This document shows positions 1 to 7,706 of a stretch of DNA of 11,947 bases, piece by piece. The position numbers and the translations under genes were made by a program. Source of the DNA: Methanobacteriota archaeon (GTDB taxonomy: Archaea; Thermoplasmatota; Poseidoniia; Poseidoniales; Poseidoniaceae). The first letter of the stretch is position 1. Every line of letters begins with the position of its first letter. The stretch lies in assembly GCA_009936765.1 (NCBI GenBank), contig JAACDL010000216.1:1-11947 (forward strand), written 5' to 3'. Below the pieces are notes generated by a model, which made no database searches, was not told the DNA's origin, and saw only the letters and a program-made list of their open reading frames with translations.

Positions 1-307
1 AACCATCTTCATCCATCAATAATGGGAAATTTAATTCCTTCTTGTCGATGAATTTCTCATGACTTTTAACCGAATCTTTGGATACTCCAAAAACTTGGTA
101 GCCGTGAGCCTGGAATCTTGCCATGTCGTCACGAAAGTCACATGCTTGTGTTGTGCACCCTGGTGTTGAATCTCTTGGATAGAAATACAGAATTACCTTT
201 GTCCCGCTTTTAATTATCTTCTCTAATTCATGTTCTGTTCCTTTGGAGTCAAGAGCCTTAAATTGAGGAGATTTATCTCCGATTTCAAGTGTTATTGCTT
301 CTGCCAT
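1..307 (-). CDS. bcp: Bcp/AhpC-TSA family peroxiredoxin, 3' end cut by window edge
   Basis: This is a thioredoxin-fold peroxidase that would reduce hydrogen peroxide and organic hydroperoxides in the cytoplasm. Reading leftwards from the ATG at 307, the first 102 residues are present and begin MAEAITLEIGDKSPQF. The family signature YFYPRDSTPGCTTQAC is at residues 41-56. It supplies Thr48 and the peroxidatic Cys51 (PxxxTxxC), and Cys56 five residues later is the usual resolving cysteine of atypical 2-Cys Bcp proteins. The following FRD and VFGVSKDSVKSHEKF segments are also typical. A GGAG ribosome binding site lies at 314-317, six bases before the ATG. The usual length is about 150-160 residues, so roughly the last third is outside the window. 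It is divergent from the archaellum-side genes and probably unrelated to them. The family assignment is secure. Confidence 0.95.
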   Translation of the reverse strand, partial: MAEAITLEIGDKSPQFKALDSKGTEHELEKIIKSGTKVILYFYPRDSTPGCTTQACDFRDDMARFQAHGYQVFGVSKDSVKSHEKFIDKKELNFPLLMDEDG

Positions 308-382
308 GACATACTCCAAGAAGTGATGGCAAATCAAGGCTTGGATTAGGTGTCTTTAGAGTGTTATGTCTAGGAATGCCTC

Positions 383-389
383 TTTTATG
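383..389 (-). promoter_or_regulatory. Probable TATA box for the peroxiredoxin gene
   Basis: On the minus strand this reads CATAAAAG-like, close to archaeal TATA boxes. A start site about 26 bases downstream would fall near 360. That leaves a leader of about 50 bases containing the GGAG site at 314-317 before the ATG at 307. The same bases read TTTTATG on the plus strand and could instead serve a start at 419 there. The call is by pattern only. Confidence 0.4.
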
Positions 390-445
390 CAAGGTGAATA
401 ATTAAACGCTCATAGTGCATGAAATCACACATGGGCATCGGTTGT

Positions 446-452
446 CTTATAA
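446..452 (+). promoter_or_regulatory. Probable TATA box for the three-gene operon beginning at 476
   Basis: CTTATAA is centred about 27 bases before the ATG at 476, the archaeal TATA-to-start distance. This suggests a leaderless transcript beginning at or next to that ATG, which has no well-spaced ribosome binding site (the nearest GGAG, 459-462, is 13 bases away). An eight-base perfect palindrome, CTCCGGAG at 455-462, lies between the TATA element and the start. It is where a repressor could block initiation, though that role is speculative. Confidence 0.4.
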
Positions 453-475
453 TCCTCCGGAGTAGAACGACAGAT

Positions 476-904
476 ATGGCCGCTAGTCGTATGTCTAGGA
501 GATGTCGCAAGTTTATGCGGCAAATTCACAAGGCTACGACCAAGTATGCCCTTCAGGAAATAGCCTCCAGTGTCCAGAGTGAACTGGACAGGCGCAACCT
601 GTCCTATGAGGAAGCCCTCAATCTTGGAAACATCATCCAGAACAGGGCGGATATCCTCCCTGGTGATGAGATTGTTTACGCTGTTTCTGACAGAGACTCC
701 TATCGCCGAACCCTCGAATTATATCTCAAAGACGGTATACTTACTCAGGCAGAGCAATTACTTCTTTGGGAGGAAAGAAGGCGCCTTGGAATCGGCGACC
801 AAATTCATAATCATCTGATGGAGCAATTGTTAGCTGCATGGACTAGGCAGGGCAAAACTGTCCAAATCCATGCTTTCAAAGGAGGGATGACTGATGTCCA
901 GTAG
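476..904 (+). CDS. Small helical protein of unknown function, first gene of the Ig-repeat operon
   Basis: I do not recognise a named family. From the ATG at 476 the product is 142 residues, soluble, with a basic N-terminus (SRRCRKFMRQIHK) and an otherwise mostly helical, charged sequence. The C-terminal half has a segment of the form YLKDGILTQAEQLLLWEERR followed by LGIGDQIHNHL. This DG-[IL]-[LT]-x-x-E pattern, followed by a helix and an LGI..H turn, recalls TerB-like or EF-hand-like helical domains seen in archaeal and bacterial accessory proteins. The resemblance is suggestive only. The reading frame is open from an ATG at 419. I prefer 476 because a TATA element sits 27 bases before it; ATGs at 491 and 515 are also possible. 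The stop overlaps the next gene by 11 bases, so the two are probably translationally coupled. No signal peptide or membrane segment is seen, so it should be cytoplasmic. Confidence 0.6.
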   Translation: MAASRMSRRCRKFMRQIHKATTKYALQEIASSVQSELDRRNLSYEEALNLGNIIQNRADILPGDEIVYAVSDRDSYRRTLELYLKDGILTQAEQLLLWEERRRLGIGDQIHNHLMEQLLAAWTRQGKTVQIHAFKGGMTDVQ

Positions 905-3900
905 GAAAGTAGCAGTCTCTATTCTGATGGTATTACTTCTACAGGTTACCGTGCCGATGATCCCAGTAGATGCTACAAGCGGACGCTCAAATCCAGATTT
1001 CAGCGTGTCAGTAATGACTCTTTCATCCGGGGGCTCCGTAGATGAATCTGGTCAGTACAAGTTAGCGCCAGGCGAGCACATCATCCGTATCGTCGTTTCC
1101 AATCAAGGTTCAGTTGCGGGTTCAGTTACTCTAAATCTTGATCACAAAGCATCGGCCTCGTCTCCAGAAACCCAAATCACGTCGTTAAACATCAACAATA
1201 TCGGCGCAGCGTCTTCTTCAAATCCAATTTTAATAAATTGGACTGCGTTATCTGGCGACGATCAAACAATTTTCGCTCGTGTTGTGTCAATTGATGATCA
1301 AGTAACTAATAACAACGAAAGAAGACTCGACTTCGATGTAACGATGTACCATCTCGGTAATGTCTTGGGCGACAATGTCCCTGGGCCAACTCCTGGATTT
1401 GCAGACTTAAGGTTGAATCATTCGATTCATACTTACGAAGCTACTGTGAAGAATGATGGAGTAATGGCCATTTCTGCAGTATATGAGTTAAACTTCACAG
1501 ATACCAACAACCCAGCCAATCAAATGTCTTACTGGTCGAATACACTTACGCTCCAGCCAGGCAGCATACTCTACCCTTCCAACGGAGCGACACTCTCTGC
1601 ATCTTTCGATGCAACCTCGTTAATGGGCTCGTGGACTTTGGTTACAAAGGTATATTTCAATGGGACGGCATGGAGTAATACTGTAGTTAGAAGCGTGATT
1701 ACTGTAACATTCTCTGATTTCATTATTGACGTATCAACGCCAGGAGATCGTGCGATTGAACCTGGTGCTACGACTTCTCTGACTTGGATTATTGCTAACA
1801 TCGGTAGTGCGGATAGCCTGACAGTTGAGTTGGGTTCTGACCAAGGATGGCATGATGATGGCCAAGAAGGCAATGTCATTAATCTGGATGCGGGTGAATC
1901 TACAAGTTTCGTCGTTCCTGTTACAGTACCTGCTAACGCAGTCAAGCCAACACTTGAGAACATATACCTGAATCTTTCTAGTTCATCTTCAGAACCGTAC
2001 ACTGCTCGAAGTGTGGCTCATGTAATGGTGGGCGACCAGTTCCAAGCAACGGTAGTAGCTGAAGTAAATCCAAGAACAGTAACGCCTGCACAAGTCTCAA
2101 CTCTTGAGTTCGTAGTAATCAATTCAGGTAACATCCCAACATCGTTTGATGTCGAAACGGGGTTCTCCTCATCTGCTGAAAACTGGGAGATTAGTGTGAT
2201 TTCTGGTCCAGTAACTGATGTTATGGCAGTGGGCGAGAATCGCTCAATCTTCGTATCAGTAACCCCTGCTCCAATTTCATACCCTCTCGATGCAGGGGAA
2301 AGGAATTCAGCAGGTGATAGCCTTTACACATGGCTGTCTGCAACTCCTTCAAATGGCGGTATTCCTGCAATCAACTCTACTCAGATGATTGTTAGGGCTG
2401 TTATTGCCGTTGACCCCGGCCCAGAGACCGAAAACCTTGTTCTTACCGAAGAAGAAGTAAAGCAAGCAAACGGTTCAGGAGGAATCGATAGGATTCTCTC
2501 TTTATCCGTTGAAGTGCGACATAACCTTGGTGGTGCAGTCACTGGCGGAGTCGATGCCAACATTACTGTGGCAAATACTACCTTTACTCCATCCAATAAC
2601 GGTGGTAACAATGAAGTTGCAAGATGGGCTACTAGTATCACGCCAGCGAATGTTACAAATCTCGAAGTTGGAGAGATTTTCCAATCATGGTTAGCAATCG
2701 ATGGGCCTGCTGATGAGTTACCTCTTGCAGGCGAGATAATACTTCCAGTTACAGCCACTCCTATTCTTTCGGCTGGGCAGCAAGCAAATGGCGTTCTTGC
2801 AAGCAGTGTCACAAGAAATATCAGGATTGTTATTCCTACCGTTACAGATGGGGAAATCATAACCGACGAGATATTGGAGGCAGATGTCGGTAATCTAACC
2901 GAATTCCAAATAAAATTAGCGAACACAGGTAATGACTTATCTTCTTACAGATTAGTAATTGAAGACGACCTTCCTGAACTGTGGTCTGCAAGTCTCGAAA
3001 CAGATGACTCATCAAATCCATCAATCGTTCAAAATTTATCAGCCTCGATGGCAGATCATCCAGTAACAGGGAATGCTCACATCTCCAATGTAACTCTAAG
3101 AGTTACTACATACCCACAAGCTCCTGCAGATACTCTACAACCAATTAATATCAGAGTCGAAGATAGAGAAACCGGTGCCTTGCTATCGATGAATACTCTA
3201 TTGATTAGAGTTGAGGAATCGATTAATTTCGAGTTAATGCCAACTAATCACACAATCGACTTATCTCCTTATGAGACCCCTCTTACTCGAGTTTACATCA
3301 ATAATACCGGTAACGTAGCGACAACATTTGCAATATGGCTAGATGAGTCCATGGAGAATAATGTTGACTTTACAGTTGAGTCGTCAACCGAAGTTGTAAT
3401 TGCCCCGGGATACACCGACTCTGTTAAGATCAGATTAACTCCAAACATGGAAGCTAGTGCAGATGACGTTCATATGACCACACTCTGGGTCTCTGCCGTT
3501 GGTGGAATGAACCTTTCAGCATCCATAGTAGCAAACATAACCGCTGATCACCACTTAGAAATCTTGGCTCTAGAAACAATCTCTGTAACACTGGGTGTCG
3601 TAGAAGTTATCGATGTCGAGTTCTCTAACAGTGGTAATCTTGAGGAAACACTGAATGTTACGGCTACAATAGAAGGCAACTGGACCTCTTCATGGAATCA
3701 AGACCAGATGGTATTGCCAATAGATGGTTCCTTAGGAAACGATCTAACAATTACTATACCTGAATTGGGAGGAGAGGATACTCTTGGAAATGGAGACACT
3801 CACAATGTGACAATCAGTCTGTATAGTTCCCAAGATGGTAGTTTCCTTTCAAGTAGAACAATCACTCTAGTCGTTGCTCCTTTATTCTTAGTTGAACTAT

Positions 3901-5885
3901 CAAATTGGCCAGACGAGATGCTATACCATCGTTACTGGGATCGAGACTGGAGTGTAACTGTGACAAATGTAGGTAACAAGGATGTCACTGTAGATTTGGA
4001 GTTCGATGTACTCAAACCCGGCCTTGAGATAAATTCTCTCGCTTGGGAGGTTGATGCTACTGCTCCGAATAGTCTGGTTCTTCCAATCGGCTTTCCTGTT
4101 AAGTTGGATTTCACTGTTGAAGCAAAGGAGTTTGAACCAGACATATATCTCGAAGCATTGCTAAGGCTGAGGATGACGCCTTCAGATTCTGAAGTCACAG
4201 GAGCATCAATCGCAGAAACTTCACTCAAAATGTCAAGGATGTTCCCTTACCAGGATTACAAATTGCAACCCTCTGGAGATGATACAAATCTAACAGAGGA
4301 AATAATTTGGTCTCATATACCGGTGGGCACTGATACTTCTGTAGAATACATTATCGAATTATGTGGTGCAGAAAGGAGAGTCAATTTGTCTACACTTGGC
4401 TTGGATAGCCAAGATTACAAGTGGGGCTTTGCGATTGAAGCAGATGGTGAAAACCAAGACTTAGATCTTTCAAATGATTGCGAAGGTAGCGCGCATTCAG
4501 TAATCTCATTACCTGCAAGGCCAAGTTGGGAAACCACCAATCCTCTAGAAATAATAATTGATTCTCCAGATAGGCCAAACATTCTCAGTAACGACGGATA
4601 TGATCTAACATTCAGGTTGTATCACCCAGATGATAATAATGGATTCACAGAGTATACAGAAGCAACTTTCTCATTCTACTTCGCCACATTTGCAGACCCG
4701 CAAATCTCATCCTTTGGTTTCAAGGACGATACTCTAGAAGAAGGTGCGATTACTATCATAACAGCAACAATTGAAAACATGGGCACCTCAATTGCATTAG
4801 GTATTGCTAGCGAACTAGTTTGTGATGGCTTCGATGTTGAAAATGCAAAGCAGGAGCACGGAGTCTTATTCCCGTCTGATCTTTCAATTATCTCCCTATC
4901 TTGGGAAATCGAAACAGATGAACTTGATTGGTGGTCGCAATCATCTGAAGTTAGTTGTGAACTATTCGTTACCGGAAATTCCTGGAACGGTACTTCACTA
5001 GAAACTCGTTCGAAGACGATAGAAGGTTCAGTTGAATCTTGGTCTCCTGGCGTCGGTGTATCTTTCATTGCTATGCTTGCGTTAATTATAGCGTCAATTG
5101 GACTGTTGAGACTAGTTGGTCAGAATGACAAATTCCGTCTTGCAGCAATATACACTGGTGTAATCGCTCTAGGGTTTGCTTTCCATCTTATGGACATCGT
5201 TTCCAGTACATGGGGCGGACCTGCAATCTTACTACTAGCAGCCCTTTGGGTCTGGGTTATGGCCTGGAAATCATCCGTAGAATTCCAACTAATCCACGAG
5301 GATTACCAAAGAGCTCGCAAAGGTATCAGTACAATGTACAGCGACCACTTCGAAGTTCTATCAAATTCTAAGAGGCAATTATCCATAATTCTAGCAATGC
5401 CAGTTCTAGGCATGATTGGTGTGATTATTGGATACCCTCCACAAATCAACGCTAACTCAACCAACATGATATCCCTCGTTGGATATCTTGTAATTGTTAT
5501 CGGAGGAGTAGTCTTCCTGATATGGAATGCCAATCGAATGTATGGGTCACTTTACGGACGGTTAACAGAAGTTGAACTACAGGCTAGTCGCATCGAAAGA
5601 GACCTAGGGGACCCTGCTCGTCTGTTGACTGAATTGGCTAGCGATGGACTTGACATATCCGCAATAATCTCTCAACCAAAACCAAATGTGGCGGCTACAG
5701 GTTCTGCTTCATTTGCAGATGTTGTCAACTGGGATGAGGATCTCAGCGCCTTAACAGAGGATAAATCAGAGGAATCAGATGTTACCGATTTAGAAATGGA
5801 TTCGCCGGCTTCTAGTGAAATCATCGACATAGACATTGAAGATCTATTCTCAGAGGAATCAGAGGAGGTGGACGAAGATGACTGA
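894..5885 (+). CDS. Giant secreted/membrane protein with Ig-like (NEW3/COG1470-type) repeats and C-terminal membrane domain
   Basis: This 1663-residue protein has a Sec signal peptide (SRK, then a hydrophobic run VAVSILMVLLLQV, likely cleaved after VDA27). A very long extracellular part of about 1350 residues follows, rich in Ser, Thr, Asn and Asp. It holds about ten beta-sandwich repeats, each marked by a strand ending N-x-G, such as IIANIGS, VVINSGN, KLANTGN, YINNTGN, EFSNSGN, TVTNVGN and TIENMGT. These resemble NEW3/CARDB Ig-like domains of archaeal COG1470 proteins. Many N-x-S/T sequons are present. About five membrane segments follow, near residues 1388-1408, 1416-1433, 1440-1458, 1496-1514 and 1525-1544. 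The basic loops fit an N-outside, C-inside topology. The cytoplasmic tail of about 115 residues ends in a strongly acidic run. The start is fixed by GGAGG at 881-885. It overlaps both neighbours and is one operon with them. The function is unknown; a cell-surface scaffold or anchor is plausible given the archaellum genes downstream. Confidence 0.85.
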   Translation: MSSRKVAVSILMVLLLQVTVPMIPVDATSGRSNPDFSVSVMTLSSGGSVDESGQYKLAPGEHIIRIVVSNQGSVAGSVTLNLDHKASASSPETQITSLNINNIGAASSSNPILINWTALSGDDQTIFARVVSIDDQVTNNNERRLDFDVTMYHLGNVLGDNVPGPTPGFADLRLNHSIHTYEATVKNDGVMAISAVYELNFTDTNNPANQMSYWSNTLTLQPGSILYPSNGATLSASFDATSLMGSWTLVTKVYFNGTAWSNTVVRSVITVTFSDFIIDVSTPGDRAIEPGATTSLTWIIANIGSADSLTVELGSDQGWHDDGQEGNVINLDAGESTSFVVPVTVPANAVKPTLENIYLNLSSSSSEPYTARSVAHVMVGDQFQATVVAEVNPRTVTPAQVSTLEFVVINSGNIPTSFDVETGFSSSAENWEISVISGPVTDVMAVGENRSIFVSVTPAPISYPLDAGERNSAGDSLYTWLSATPSNGGIPAINSTQMIVRAVIAVDPGPETENLVLTEEEVKQANGSGGIDRILSLSVEVRHNLGGAVTGGVDANITVANTTFTPSNNGGNNEVARWATSITPANVTNLEVGEIFQSWLAIDGPADELPLAGEIILPVTATPILSAGQQANGVLASSVTRNIRIVIPTVTDGEIITDEILEADVGNLTEFQIKLANTGNDLSSYRLVIEDDLPELWSASLETDDSSNPSIVQNLSASMADHPVTGNAHISNVTLRVTTYPQAPADTLQPINIRVEDRETGALLSMNTLLIRVEESINFELMPTNHTIDLSPYETPLTRVYINNTGNVATTFAIWLDESMENNVDFTVESSTEVVIAPGYTDSVKIRLTPNMEASADDVHMTTLWVSAVGGMNLSASIVANITADHHLEILALETISVTLGVVEVIDVEFSNSGNLEETLNVTATIEGNWTSSWNQDQMVLPIDGSLGNDLTITIPELGGEDTLGNGDTHNVTISLYSSQDGSFLSSRTITLVVAPLFLVELSNWPDEMLYHRYWDRDWSVTVTNVGNKDVTVDLEFDVLKPGLEINSLAWEVDATAPNSLVLPIGFPVKLDFTVEAKEFEPDIYLEALLRLRMTPSDSEVTGASIAETSLKMSRMFPYQDYKLQPSGDDTNLTEEIIWSHIPVGTDTSVEYIIELCGAERRVNLSTLGLDSQDYKWGFAIEADGENQDLDLSNDCEGSAHSVISLPARPSWETTNPLEIIIDSPDRPNILSNDGYDLTFRLYHPDDNNGFTEYTEATFSFYFATFADPQISSFGFKDDTLEEGAITIITATIENMGTSIALGIASELVCDGFDVENAKQEHGVLFPSDLSIISLSWEIETDELDWWSQSSEVSCELFVTGNSWNGTSLETRSKTIEGSVESWSPGVGVSFIAMLALIIASIGLLRLVGQNDKFRLAAIYTGVIALGFAFHLMDIVSSTWGGPAILLLAALWVWVMAWKSSVEFQLIHEDYQRARKGISTMYSDHFEVLSNSKRQLSIILAMPVLGMIGVIIGYPPQINANSTNMISLVGYLVIVIGGVVFLIWNANRMYGSLYGRLTEVELQASRIERDLGDPARLLTELASDGLDISAIISQPKPNVAATGSASFADVVNWDEDLSALTEDKSEESDVTDLEMDSPASSEIIDIDIEDLFSEESEEVDEDD
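5864..5870 (+). promoter_or_regulatory. Ribosome binding site deciding the start at 5878
   Basis: GGAGGTG with a seven-base spacer precedes the ATG at 5878. This makes 5878 the start in preference to an in-frame ATG at 5836, which has no such site. The site lies within the last codons of the giant membrane protein gene, so translation of the two is likely coupled. Confidence 0.75.
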
Positions 5886-6846
5886 AGAAGAATATGATGT
5901 CGGAGTTAATGACCTCGAAGATGCTCGAAAAGCCATCAGAGACTCTCAGTCAAGCGCTGATCGTTTGATTAGAGCCAGTCGTGAATTGGAACATATCGTG
6001 TATGGTGTTTCGAATGAAGAGTCATCATTAACTGCAACCGAGTATGATATTGTTGATGCTCGAACTAGTCTAGAACAACACAAGTTGTACCGTGCAAAAC
6101 GTTCCGTGAAGCGCGCAGAAAAAGCACTTTCGTCTGTTGAATCTGATGTTGTTGAGCTCAGAAGAAATATAGCAATGTTAAATCGACTCTTGAAAGAAAA
6201 GACACTTACTGAGGCGGAATTAGAAATAATTTTGCGCCGATTAAGAAATGCTACTGGTGCTGCTGAATTAGGCGATGTCGGATACGCTTCAGGAGAAGTC
6301 GAACAATTGATTGGCGACTTAGTAGTCGATTCAGCAGTCGCTCTCAATCCATTCCTTTTCCGTAATTTCTGGATGGGCGTCGACACTCGTTGGCCAGCAG
6401 GAGGTGAATCCGGGGTGATGATTGTTCGAATCTGTAATGATGGAACTCGTCCGATTCCAGAGATGAGGCTTGCACCACCGACTCCGGATGGTTGGCAGTG
6501 CGCTCCATCATCAATTGATTTACCAATTCTTAGACCTGGTGACGTTGTTCTAATTAGATTCGAAGTTAAACCAGGATTGAGATTCGGACTTGATGAGATT
6601 CCTCTATCAAGGAAATTAGCCATTCAAACCGGATACGAAGTTTCAGCAGGTCAAGTATCAGTTACAATACGTGTACAGAACAGAAGTATGGAAACAGTAC
6701 GTGACCTTCTATTACAACCCTGGATGCCTCCAGGTTACAAGTCAGAGGTTCTTCCACTCTTGGAGAAACTCTCTCCAGACGAAATTGGAGTGGTAATAAT
6801 GCCACTCGTAATTGACATGGGCGACGGAGGTGGATCCGTCGCCTGA
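5878..6846 (+). CDS. Cytoplasmic helical coiled-coil plus Ig-like domain protein, function unknown
   Basis: The product is 322 residues with no signal peptide or membrane segment, so it should stay in the cytoplasm. Residues 10-150 are charged and helical, with heptad-like stretches (LEDARKAI, RASRELEHIV, AKRSVKRAEKALSSVESDV, VELRRNIAMLNRLLKE) and a GDVGYASGEVEQL segment like the helical repeats of archaeal accessory proteins. Residues 160-320 look like one or two beta-sandwich domains. The segment VMIVRICNDGTRPIPEM with PDGW and LRPGDVVLIRFEV has the N-x-G, GW and PG-x-x-x landmarks of NEW3-like Ig domains, here apparently inside the cell. The start overlaps the giant membrane protein's stop by eight bases. 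Its helical half is a natural candidate to bind that protein's acidic tail, but this is inference. No enzyme motif is visible and I cannot name a family. Confidence 0.75.
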   Translation: MTEEEYDVGVNDLEDARKAIRDSQSSADRLIRASRELEHIVYGVSNEESSLTATEYDIVDARTSLEQHKLYRAKRSVKRAEKALSSVESDVVELRRNIAMLNRLLKEKTLTEAELEIILRRLRNATGAAELGDVGYASGEVEQLIGDLVVDSAVALNPFLFRNFWMGVDTRWPAGGESGVMIVRICNDGTRPIPEMRLAPPTPDGWQCAPSSIDLPILRPGDVVLIRFEVKPGLRFGLDEIPLSRKLAIQTGYEVSAGQVSVTIRVQNRSMETVRDLLLQPWMPPGYKSEVLPLLEKLSPDEIGVVIMPLVIDMGDGGGSVA

Positions 6847-6854
6847 CATCATAT

Positions 6855-6890
6855 TCCACCCGCATTCGGTTTTTGCCGACCCGGGGAGGA
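6855..6890 (+). promoter_or_regulatory. Predicted RNA hairpin upstream of the first archaellin gene
   Basis: In the 82-base gap before the archaellins, TTCC/CCC-type bases at 6855-6861 can pair with GGG/GGA at 6884-6890 around one A-A mismatch. An inner stem TCGG (6866-6869) pairs with CCGA (6876-6879) around a loop containing five T. The element is more GC-rich than its surroundings. It could be a terminator-like end for the upstream operon, a leader structure or an RNA-processing site. I could not place a convincing TATA box in this gap; ATCATATT at 6848-6855 is a weak candidate with a start near 6880. Confidence 0.4.
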
Positions 6891-6914
6891 TTGTAGAGAT
6901 ACGAAAAAATAAAT

Positions 6915-6921
6915 GAGGTGA
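6915..6921 (+). promoter_or_regulatory. Ribosome binding site of the first archaellin gene
   Basis: GAGGTGA, a full match to the archaeal anti-Shine-Dalgarno sequence, sits seven bases before the ATG at 6929. It fixes that start and implies a leadered rather than leaderless transcript. Confidence 0.8.
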
Positions 6922-6928
6922 AAACGAA

Positions 6929-7696
6929 ATGCAATATAGAAAAAATAGCAAGATAGACGAAATAAACAACGATTGGGGTTCGATTGGAATAGGTGCAATG
7001 ATTGTATTCATTGCTCTGATTTTAGTTGCAGCAGTTGCAAGCGCTGTTATCATTCAGACTGGTGAAAAATTACAGCAGAATGCACAGCAAACTGGTTCTG
7101 ATACCCAAGAAGAAATTGGTGGAAAGATCAACATTATCACAATGTGGGTCGGACAACAGACAGACTGTGATGCCGATGGCGCTAACGGTGATGCATGCAT
7201 CACTTTAGTGTATGAATTGGCAGCTGGAAGTGAACCAATGCTTGAGGCCCAAGTAGTCTGGACAATCTCATGTACGGACAACGCAGGAACTGGGCTCGAC
7301 ACTGTTTATGGATTATTTGACGGTGACATTACTGGTGGAGGAGCAGCTTCTCCTAACGCTAATGGCGATGGAACAGCTGACACCACTAGAATGCATCTTG
7401 ATACTCGCAATGTAGATGGTCTCGTAAAGAATATCGACAACAACGGTGCTGCAGCAGGAGTTGGAGCAGGTGGAGAGAACGACGACGATACTCTTCAACC
7501 AGGCCAAGTCTACATGATTGACCTGAAGACATCTGGTGATGCAAACGACGTTAACACTGCGGGTAACGCAGTTGCAGGCGAATGTGACCCAATTCTAAAC
7601 GAGCAACACACACTGACAATCCTTGTAGAGGGTGGCGGATCAACTTATGAGAAGCTATCTTACACAAGTGTCACTGAAGGGGAATCTATTGTTTGA
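6929..7696 (+). CDS. arlB: Archaellin (archaeal flagellin), first copy
   Basis: This is the structural subunit of the archaellum filament. The 255-residue precursor has the archaellin hallmark GSIGIGAMIVFIALILVAA followed by VASAVIIQTGEKLQQNAQQT, a hydrophobic helix that packs the filament core. It is made as a class III pre-protein, and the prepilin-like peptidase (ArlK/PibD) should cut after Gly17 (DWG|SIGIG). The residues before the cut are Asp-Trp rather than the usual basic pair. The outer domain is beta-rich and holds a DxDxDG calcium-type loop at residues 79-84, cysteines at 80, 90, 115 and 219, and a conserved EGGGSTYE near the C-terminus. No N-x-S/T sequon is present. It is followed ten bases later by a second archaellin. 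The stop codon overlaps the ribosome binding site of that gene, suggesting coupled translation. Confidence 0.95.
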   Translation: MQYRKNSKIDEINNDWGSIGIGAMIVFIALILVAAVASAVIIQTGEKLQQNAQQTGSDTQEEIGGKINIITMWVGQQTDCDADGANGDACITLVYELAAGSEPMLEAQVVWTISCTDNAGTGLDTVYGLFDGDITGGGAASPNANGDGTADTTRMHLDTRNVDGLVKNIDNNGAAAGVGAGGENDDDTLQPGQVYMIDLKTSGDANDVNTAGNAVAGECDPILNEQHTLTILVEGGGSTYEKLSYTSVTEGESIV

Positions 7697-7701
7697 GGTG
7701 A
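7695..7701 (+). promoter_or_regulatory. Ribosome binding site overlapping a stop codon, second archaellin
   Basis: The first archaellin ends in TGA at 7694-7696, whose last two bases begin GAGGTGA. Two ATGs follow at 7704 and 7707, two and five bases from this site. The second has the better spacing. This site rules out the longer in-frame start at 7632, which would put 25 extra residues before the class III signal peptide. Confidence 0.75.
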
Positions 7702-7706
7702 TTATG

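Noticed and set aside
419..475. In-frame N-terminal extension of the first operon gene from ATG 419
   Set aside because: No ribosome binding site is well placed for 419, while a TATA element at the expected distance supports a leaderless start at 476. It remains possible with a TATA element at 383-390.
2381..2926. Minus-strand open frame of 181 codons
   Set aside because: It is antisense to the giant membrane protein, whose Ig-repeat pattern continues unbroken through this stretch.
5946..6623. Long minus-strand open frame of 225 codons
   Set aside because: It lies wholly opposite the coiled-coil/Ig-like gene, has no ribosome binding site, and its sequence has no recognisable domain.
6788..6807. 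Inverted repeat GAGTGG/CCACTC with an eight-base loop
   Set aside because: It lies inside coding sequence and is short enough to arise by chance. It was considered as an operator for the archaellin promoter but no promoter was placed near it.
6903..6914. A-rich GAAAAAATAAAT as archaellin TATA box
   Set aside because: The start site would fall near 6935, downstream of the ATG at 6929 and its ribosome binding site.
7632..7706. Upstream in-frame start of the second archaellin
   Set aside because: It would add 25 residues before the class III signal peptide and ignore the GAGGTGA site at 7695-7701.
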